From: Miscanthus floridulus
Lineage: Eukaryota; Streptophyta; Magnoliopsida; Poales; Poaceae
Assembly: GCF_019320115.1 (NCBI RefSeq)
Contig: NC_089584.1
Location: forward strand, 103,464,320 to 103,528,319
DNA: 64,000 bases
Direction: 5' to 3'
The notes below the pieces were generated by a model. It worked only from the letters and a program-made list of their open reading frames with translations, was not told the origin of the DNA and ran no database searches. Positions 58,552 through 64,000 of this stretch are shown in pieces. Positions within the stretch are counted from its first letter, which is position 1; each line of letters begins with the position of its first letter. The translations under genes and the position numbers were made by a program.

Positions 58552-61364
58552 TCAGGGATCAGGAATGTCTGAAGAGGGAAGAAACCTCATCAGAAAGCTT
58601 GAGAGAGACCAAACACAAATAACGCCAAGAATTTGAAGAACAGTCAGCAATGCTCCTAATGAGTTCATGATAGCCAGAGTTTGATTTGTTGTCTCTGTTC
58701 CTCTGACAGAAAATGTGAGTGCCGTCACTAGCTGAGCTGCCCTGTTCAATTGGTGAAGCATGTATACCTGGAAGGACGGGGAATCACAAGATGAGAACTA
58801 AATGAAGCATTTAGTTGGACAGGAGAGCATCATGTAACATTAAAGTGCTTATCCATTCATATAAAACATAAATATGCAATTGCTTGATTGGTCGAAAATT
58901 GAAATGAACAAGAGCAGAGTCGGGAAAGCAGCAGTAGTTCTCAAGAACCAAGAAATAATGACTGCAAGCAACCTGGCCCTAGCTTTCTAGTGTACATTAT
59001 TGAACCATCCTTGGAAAAATTCGATGCACCTATTCCTTAGATGGATATGTCAATCTCAAGTTCTCTTTTGTGTCATTAAATCCACTATCAGGATATAAAC
59101 TTTTACATCAACAAAACAATATAATGGCTGATCATCAAATTGCTTCCCATAAGCACCATTTTTTAACCTTTGTGGTCCTAGCATATCCAAAGGACAAACA
59201 AGAGAACATCATTTGGCTCTACTCCCTCCGTCCCTAAAAAAGTGTCCCTATGGTATTCGTGCCGGTCAAACTTTATTAAATTTGACTAGGTTTATAGAAA
59301 ATATTAACAACATTTGTATCTCCAAATAAGTTTATTATGAAAATAGATTCAACGATCTATCTAACGATACTAATTATGTACTACAAATAATAATATTTTC
59401 TTATATATATTTGGTCAAAGTTGAAATAGTTTGACTTCTCGTAAAGCGAGAACGATACTTATTTAGGGACAGAGGGAGTACTTTATACAAATAAAAATAC
59501 CAGAAACTTATTTACTAGACTACTTCACTGGATTATTTTCTTCCACATTTCCAAGACTTGGTTGTTGCCATAGATTCTTCAAAATGCTTCTACCAGAGTC
59601 CAGAATTACTTGATGCACTGATAGCCAATCCCAAGTCTCAGATCCCAAATATCAGGTATGATTGATCAGATCACAAATTAAAGAGATGGAATAAAAGTAT
59701 AAAACTATAAAAGGTTTCCAAACATATGAACTCGAGTATAACTGGAAAGCACAATTAGGCCTGGTTTGGGAGGGCTCCTCCTGAGGAGCCGGGGCTGTTT
59801 TGAAGGAGCCACAATTTATGGCTCCTTCAAAATGGCTCCGGCTCTTTCTTTTCCAACAAAAAAACGGCTACAAACAGCTCCTACTGCTAAACCGTTACCC
59901 TAGACCTTAATAACGCTAATAGTTCATGATGCAATCATACCAATACGAATTTAAGAAAAAAACATTACCTTGAAGATAATAGGAATCACCGGCCAAGAAG
60001 GTGATTTTCGATGCCGTGCATACTGTTCAAATGCAAACTGTACAACGAGTCCAACCAAATAAGGGGCAAGAGTCGCTGATGCTGCTGGTCCAGTCCAGGG
60101 CCATACCATGCCCATTGTTAAAAGAGGTATTATCAAGCTCAGAACCATTGTTGTTACTGAGGAAATACGGAAGAATCTGGATTTTGACCAAATGTAACTC
60201 TTCGGTGCCACTTGCTGCAAAGGTCTCCAGACTTTATCAATCAAGAAGACAAAAATTGCAACTCCCCCATAAAACAAAGCCACGGTAAAGAATAGTATAA
60301 GAAAATCTGCAAATAAGAAAAACAAAATCCATCAAGTATTGCATTTTCTTGACGGTGGAGGATATTGCTGATTTTTTAGAAAAGAAATGAATTGTAAAAA
60401 ATGAATTATGTGAAAGATTGACAGGATAGGTCATTGTGGCAACATACTGTAACACTGGAGGGTAATATCTAAGTTTACTACTGGAAGTCTGCAATTTGTG
60501 AAAAAAATGATTGAGAAGCTATAATCATTATGAAACATCCCTAATCTACAAAGAAAACACCAGAGTCATGAATTAGGTGAAAGATGACAGGATAGGTCAT
60601 TGAGGCAACACACTGTAACGGGGGGGGGGGGGGGGGGGGTGGGGGGGGGGGGGGTAGGTTAAGGTAATTATCTAAGTTTAGTACTGGAAGCCTGCAATTT
60701 ATGGGTAAAAAACTGTAAATCTATAATCATTACTAAACATCCATAATCTAGAAAGGAAACACCAGTCCTGAAACTATCAAAGAAAGCATACCTGTCAACA
60801 AGGAATCTTCAAACACGGCTGAGAGTACTTTGCGCAAGTAAAGAGATGGAAGAAACAAGAAAGACATGAGGATAGTAGGGCCAATAAACCAAACTAATCG
60901 AGATGCTTCCTTGCCAGGATGTGGCACGCTCTCCACAGTTGTCTTTTGGAAGCTGCTTCCATGAAAAGAGATGAATCCTGGTTTACCAGCACCTCTGCCA
61001 GCGAAGTAGGAGTTTTCAGATGCAGGGGTAACTTTAGTACCACTTTCTGTCTCTTGCAAAACCGGCATATCTGAGGTAAGTGAAACGACTGGCTCCTGCT
61101 TGTCGGTAGCAGTAAAGCAAATAGTCCTCTCAATATGAAATCGTCCATCATGGTCGCCGATGGTGCTTAGAACTTGACCTGCTAGCGCGTAGTAAAAGAT
61201 CAGCACAGAGTTCTACTCTAATTTGACAAAGTTCTTCTGGAAAAGCAGATGGAGAATGTAAAGTACTTACCTTTTAGTGTACCTAAATGCTGCATCGTTC
61301 TTCCATTGACTCTCTGAACTGGAAATGGCCTCGCAAACTGAGATATATAAGCCATGCCAGTGCA
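58552..61364 (-). CDS. Gene 3, copy c: multi-pass membrane protein with altered start
   Basis: Exons 61271-61364, 60792-61178, 59969-60306 and 58552-58767. From the ATG at 61355 (MAYISQFARPFPVQRV) the joined exons give 342 codons including the stop, open throughout. Membrane spans are as in copy a (FLILFFTVALFYGGVAIFVF and others). Exon 1 with the transit-like peptide is not attached: intron 1 runs into a copia LTR at 61460. Exon 2 lacks 5 bp (one ACTCT unit) relative to copy a, which breaks the frame from exon 1 but puts the internal ATG in frame with the rest. The product, if made, would have a new N-terminus. I do not recognise the family. Functionality is doubtful. Confidence 0.6.
59222..59478. 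mobile_element. Stowaway MITE in gene 3 copy c
   Basis: 257 bp, CTCCCTCCGTCCCTAAAAAA to GGGACAGAGGGAG, flanked by TA. Orthologous to 31214-31470. Confidence 0.93.
60620..60654 (+). repeat. G20-T-G14 tract in gene 3 copy c
   Basis: In the intron between exons 3 and 4. The matching site in copy a (about 33789) is only GGGGGTGGGGGGG. Confidence 0.95.
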
Positions 61365-61459
61365 CTAGTCAATATAACAAAATCAAACAATTTTAAGTAT
61401 CTCTACGAGCTAATATCGTCCAGAAGTGCAGAACTACACTGAGTATATGGAGTATAGAT

Positions 61460-61814
61460 TGTTGGTTTGATCTCCCAACCGCAGTGGCCCAACGGTCACT
61501 TGGGCCTTGACCTCGCGCCCTGATCGGGGGCGCCCAGTCCATCTATGGCTGGCAGGCCCCCGTCACACTGCGCATTAAATAAAGGTGGAGGCCGGCGGCT
61601 CTCAGTACAAGGTTGGCCTGAGCCGTACGCCCCACCGGAAAACCATACTCCGATCTAACAGAGGGGCGCAGCCAGTGACGGAAAGCACCGCCGCCGCCAC
61701 GGCACTACGCCAACACCACTTCATTGCGCCACTCCTTCATCGCCCGTCGCTGCCCTAGCGCAGATCTTCACCGTCGAACCTGTGATGGCCAGATCCGTCT
61801 CCTCAATGCCTATC
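61460..61814 (+). repeat. Copia LTR, truncated, plus orientation
   Basis: TGTTGGTTTGATCTCC onward, matching 36246-36600, then breaks after CTCAATGCCTATC. It is preceded by TAGAT (61455-61459), the copia target duplication in gene 3 intron 1. Confidence 0.85.
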
Positions 61815-61866
61815 TTTTCTTTTCTAATCGGTTTCTAGCCCCTGACAAGATCCACGCCTAGGGAAA

Positions 61867-61882
61867 CCTGGCTCTGATACCA
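61867..61882 (-). other. Copia primer binding site, initiator tRNA-Met
   Basis: On the minus strand TGGTATCAGAGCCAGG follows the LTR end (ACTAACA) by one base. Short internal copia sequence (about 61815-61866) lies beyond it. Confidence 0.88.
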
Positions 61883-61883
61883 T

Positions 61884-62359
61884 TGTTAGTAACTTTGGAT
61901 CATCTAGGAGTGGATCCAGTGGGTGTTTACTTGTATTTCTCGTAGAAATTGTGTGTACGGAGAGGGACAGAGAGGGAGAGGGAGAGTTAGGGTTAGGCAC
62001 AGACCATCGGTAGGCATTGAGGAGGCGGATCTGGCCATTACAGGTTCGCCGGTGAAGATCTGCGCTAGGGCAGCGACGGGCGATGAAGGAGTGGCGCAAT
62101 GAAGTGGTGTTGGCGTAGTGCCGTGGCGACGGCGGTGCTTTCCGTCACTGGCTGCGCCCCTCTGTTAGATCGGAGTATGGTTTTCCGGTGGGGCGTACGG
62201 CTCAGGCCAACCTCGTACTGAGAGCCGCCGGCCCCCATCTTTATTTAATGCGCAGTGTGACGGGGGCCCGCCAGCCATGGACTGGGCGCCCCCGATCAGG
62301 GCACGAGGTCAAGGCCCAAGTGACCGTTGGGCCACTGTGGTTGGGAGATCAAACCAACA
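61884..62359 (-). repeat. Copia LTR, complete, minus orientation
   Basis: 476 bp, mirror orientation of the one at 61460, followed by ATCTA (62360-62364), the complement of TAGAT. Confidence 0.88.
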
Positions 62360-62454
62360 ATCTATACTCCATATACTCAGTGTAGTTCTACACTTCTGGA
62401 CGATATTAGCTCGTAGAAATACTTAAAATTGTTTGATTTTGTTATATTGACTAG

Positions 62455-62793
62455 TGCACTGGCATGGCTTATATATCTCAGTTTGCGAGGCCATTTCCAG
62501 TTCAGAGAGTCAATGGAAGAACGATGCAGCATTTAGGTACACTAAAAGGTAAGTACTTTACATTCTCCATCTGCTTTTCCAGATGAACTTTGTCAAATTA
62601 GAGTAGAACTCTGTGCTGATCTTTTACTACGCGCTAGCAGGTCAAGTTCTAAGCACCATCGGCGACCATGATGGACGATTTCATATTGAGAGGACTATTT
62701 GCTTTACTGCTACCGACAAGTAGGAGCCAGTCGTTTCACTTACCTCAGATATGCCGGTTTTGCAAGAGACAGAAAGTGGTACTAAAGTTACCC
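62455..62793 (+). pseudogene. Gene 3, copy d: exon 2 and part of exon 3
   Basis: Exon 2 at 62455-62548 and the start of exon 3 from 62641, inverted relative to copy c and sharing its 5-bp deletion in exon 2 and the 10 bp absent from copy a. It breaks off at 62793 within exon 3 and joins unrelated sequence. Confidence 0.85.
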
Positions 62794-63214
62794 TCCAACC
62801 CTAAAGAAATTGGACGGTCCAGGGATGGTTTCCCCACCGCCGTCACTATCGCCTCACGCGGGATGGAGCACGCACCGCCGTTTTGCTGACGCGCGGGAAG
62901 AGAATCAAAGAATAGAAAAGAAAAGAAAAGAAAAGAACGGATTAGATCCTTCGGATCTGAGCACACAGAAGGGGTTTCTTAACCCTAACCCTAACTGGGT
63001 GAAGATAGAAGGGGCTCAGCCTCAAGACCGCTTGATCCGAACCCTAAACCTGTGACTCGAACTCGGGGAAGAAGAAGAACAGGGTGAATCCCTAACCCGA
63101 AACCCTAACCCTAACACGATCCCCATCCCAATCGGTCAAAACCGAGAAGAGAAGTAAGATCCAAACAAGCAGAAACGCAGAAGGGGAAAGGGAAAAGCAA
63201 GGCCGGTGGCTTAC
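62794..63214 (-). promoter_or_regulatory. Putative first intron with telo-box motifs
   Basis: Contains TAACCCTAACCCTAACT (about 62981) and AACCCTAACCCTAAC (about 63101), plus single AACCCTAA boxes and an AAAAG microsatellite (about 62918-62940). On the minus strand it follows a GGTGAG/GTAAGC donor at 63214-63215. Telo-boxes are common near plant gene starts, and these short tracts are not a telomere. Confidence 0.45.
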
Positions 63215-63500
63215 CTCACCGCTGCCATCTCCGCCGTCGTGCAGGAAAGACTGGACCGCGCCGGTGTTTGTCGCCGAGATGCATCCGCGCGGGTACGGGT
63301 ACAGGGCGCCGACACGGAGCCGCTTCACGGCAGCGCGCTCTCCCGATGGGGAGCGCGCTCGCAGGCAAGAGGGCCCGCGGTGGCGCCGTCTTCGTCTTCT
63401 CCTCCGGCGCGGCTTGCTGTCGCTTGGGTGCGCCGCGCGGCTGAGAGAGGGAAGGGAGAAGAGGAAATGAAGCTAGGGTTTCTGCCCGCGGCCGGCCCGG
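63215..63500 (-). other. Possible 5' exon of another gene
   Basis: Minus-strand GC-rich sequence beginning near GAAACCCTAGCTTCATTTCC, a typical grass 5' leader, and ending at a donor GGTGAG/GTAAGCC at 63215. The ATGs inside give only very short frames, so it may be mostly 5' UTR. Overlapping long frames on both strands reflect high GC. The rest of the gene would lie to the left, where the sequence is now palindrome 2. Confidence 0.3.
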
Positions 63501-64000
63501 CGGTTTTGTTCGCCCTAGATGCGCGCTCGGCCGTCGGATGCGCGCCCAAGCGAGACGCGTGGCCGCGGCGCTTTGCCGGCCCAGGCCCACGTTGCGGCCT
63601 GGGTGGCAAAGCGCGCGCGCGAGGGAGCAAGGCCGGGCTGGGTGCCATTTTGGGCCGGGGCATTTTGATGGTTGGGCCACAGCGTAGTAAAAGTTTAAGC
63701 CATTTTCTTTTTCTAATTTTTTCAGTGATAAATGGCTCAAAGAAAATTGGAAAAGAGAATTTTCCTGTGGGTAAAATTCAACAATTATGTTCATAGTTTC
63801 GCTGCAAAGTTAAATGTTTATTGTCTTCTAATTTGAAGAGCAGTTATAGTTATTCAGTAAATGATGAAAAGTTTATCCTCCAGTTAAAATTGGAACCAAC
63901 TGGAATTTTTTTTAATTGGAGGAATAGTTGGTTGATAGTTAAGATAAATTATAATATTGTTATTTTCTGACCAACGTTGATGATAACAATATTATAAGTT
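63501..64000. other. GC-rich then AT-rich flank
   Basis: GC-rich upstream sequence to about 63665, then AT-rich DNA with no gene seen. A perfect 13-bp inverted repeat, ATAATATTGTTAT (63951-63963) with its complement (63983-63995), could form a hairpin with a 19-nt loop. Confidence 0.5.

Larger units (their letters stand above)
48859..58891 (-). repeat. Right arm of the 10-kb inverted repeat
   Basis: Reverse complement of 37512-47699, nearly identical. It lacks the 240-bp MITE and has about 86 bp more GGCGCC-rich sequence at about 49240-49410. It continues without a break into gene 3 copy c to its right, whereas the left arm is cut at 37512 inside gene 3 intron 4. The right side is therefore probably the original context of the outer border. 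Confidence 0.95.
61026..62793. repeat. Second palindrome, centre near 61.91 kb
   Basis: 61026 up to about 61814 is mirrored by about 62005-62793 (position sum about 123819). Arms contain gene 3 exons 2 and part of 3, intron 1, and the copia LTR. The core (about 61815-62004) holds copia internal sequence, a primer site and the rest of one LTR. The right arm ends inside exon 3 at 62793. Confidence 0.85.

Noticed and set aside
62981..63116. Interstitial telomere
   Set aside because: Only two or three AACCCTAA units at a time, as in telo-boxes near plant gene starts.
63206..63796. Frames of 196 aa (+) and 192 aa (-) near the right end
   Set aside because: Overlapping long frames on both strands in GC-rich DNA. 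No domain, and codons run through a likely splice donor.

Overview
The window is plant nuclear DNA, most likely from a panicoid or andropogonoid grass of the sorghum, sugarcane or Miscanthus type. The evidence is a Sirevirus-type copia element, a Tekay/Del-type chromovirus with 3.7-kb LTRs, Tourist, Stowaway and hAT-like MITEs, an F-box pseudogene, and short GC-rich first exons followed by AT-rich introns with GT-AG borders. There are no bacterial-style operons, and no rRNA, tRNA or CRISPR array was seen.

Left half (1-25.8 kb), nested retrotransposons. The window opens on the last codons of a Ty3/gypsy polyprotein (element A, + strand). Its 3' non-coding region holds a 23-bp minisatellite, an alternating 60/120-bp tandem array and repeated G-rich polypurine-like tracts, and its LTR starts at 9326. 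A 5'-truncated Sirevirus (about 1525-6553) interrupts it. A complete Tekay/Del-type chromovirus (9976-23300, minus strand, TSD TCCGG) is inserted inside the element A LTR, and one of its LTRs carries a 196-bp hAT MITE with an 8-bp TSD. The chromovirus has an extra coiled-coil, acidic-tailed ORF upstream of gag. The first 25 residues of that ORF closely copy the histone H3 N-terminal tail, including the K9 context. Because the same element encodes an integrase chromodomain, this is the most interesting observation in the window. An F-box pseudogene and a CACTA terminus follow.

Right half (28.4-62.8 kb), duplicated and inverted host genes. Three multi-exon host-type genes of unrecognised function (here genes 1, 2 and 3) sit in a nearly perfect inverted repeat with arms of about 10.1 kb (37512-47699 and 48859-58891) around a 1.16-kb spacer. 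Gene 2 (299 aa) is open in both arms. Gene 1 (250 aa) is open in the left arm and has a 1-bp frameshift in the right. Gene 3, a multi-pass membrane protein, occurs in one directly repeated copy (30544-34923), one nearly complete copy (58552-61364) and two fragments, with different lesions in each. A copia insertion in gene 3 intron 1 appears to have been split, so its two flanks now lie about 25 kb apart, and a second smaller palindrome is centred near 61.91 kb. MITEs, a MULE with a 9-bp TSD and a GATACG-rich insertion distinguish the copies and order the events.

The last kilobase looks like the 5' end of another minus-strand gene, with telo-box motifs in its putative first intron. All exon models are conceptual splices made by eye, without transcript evidence.
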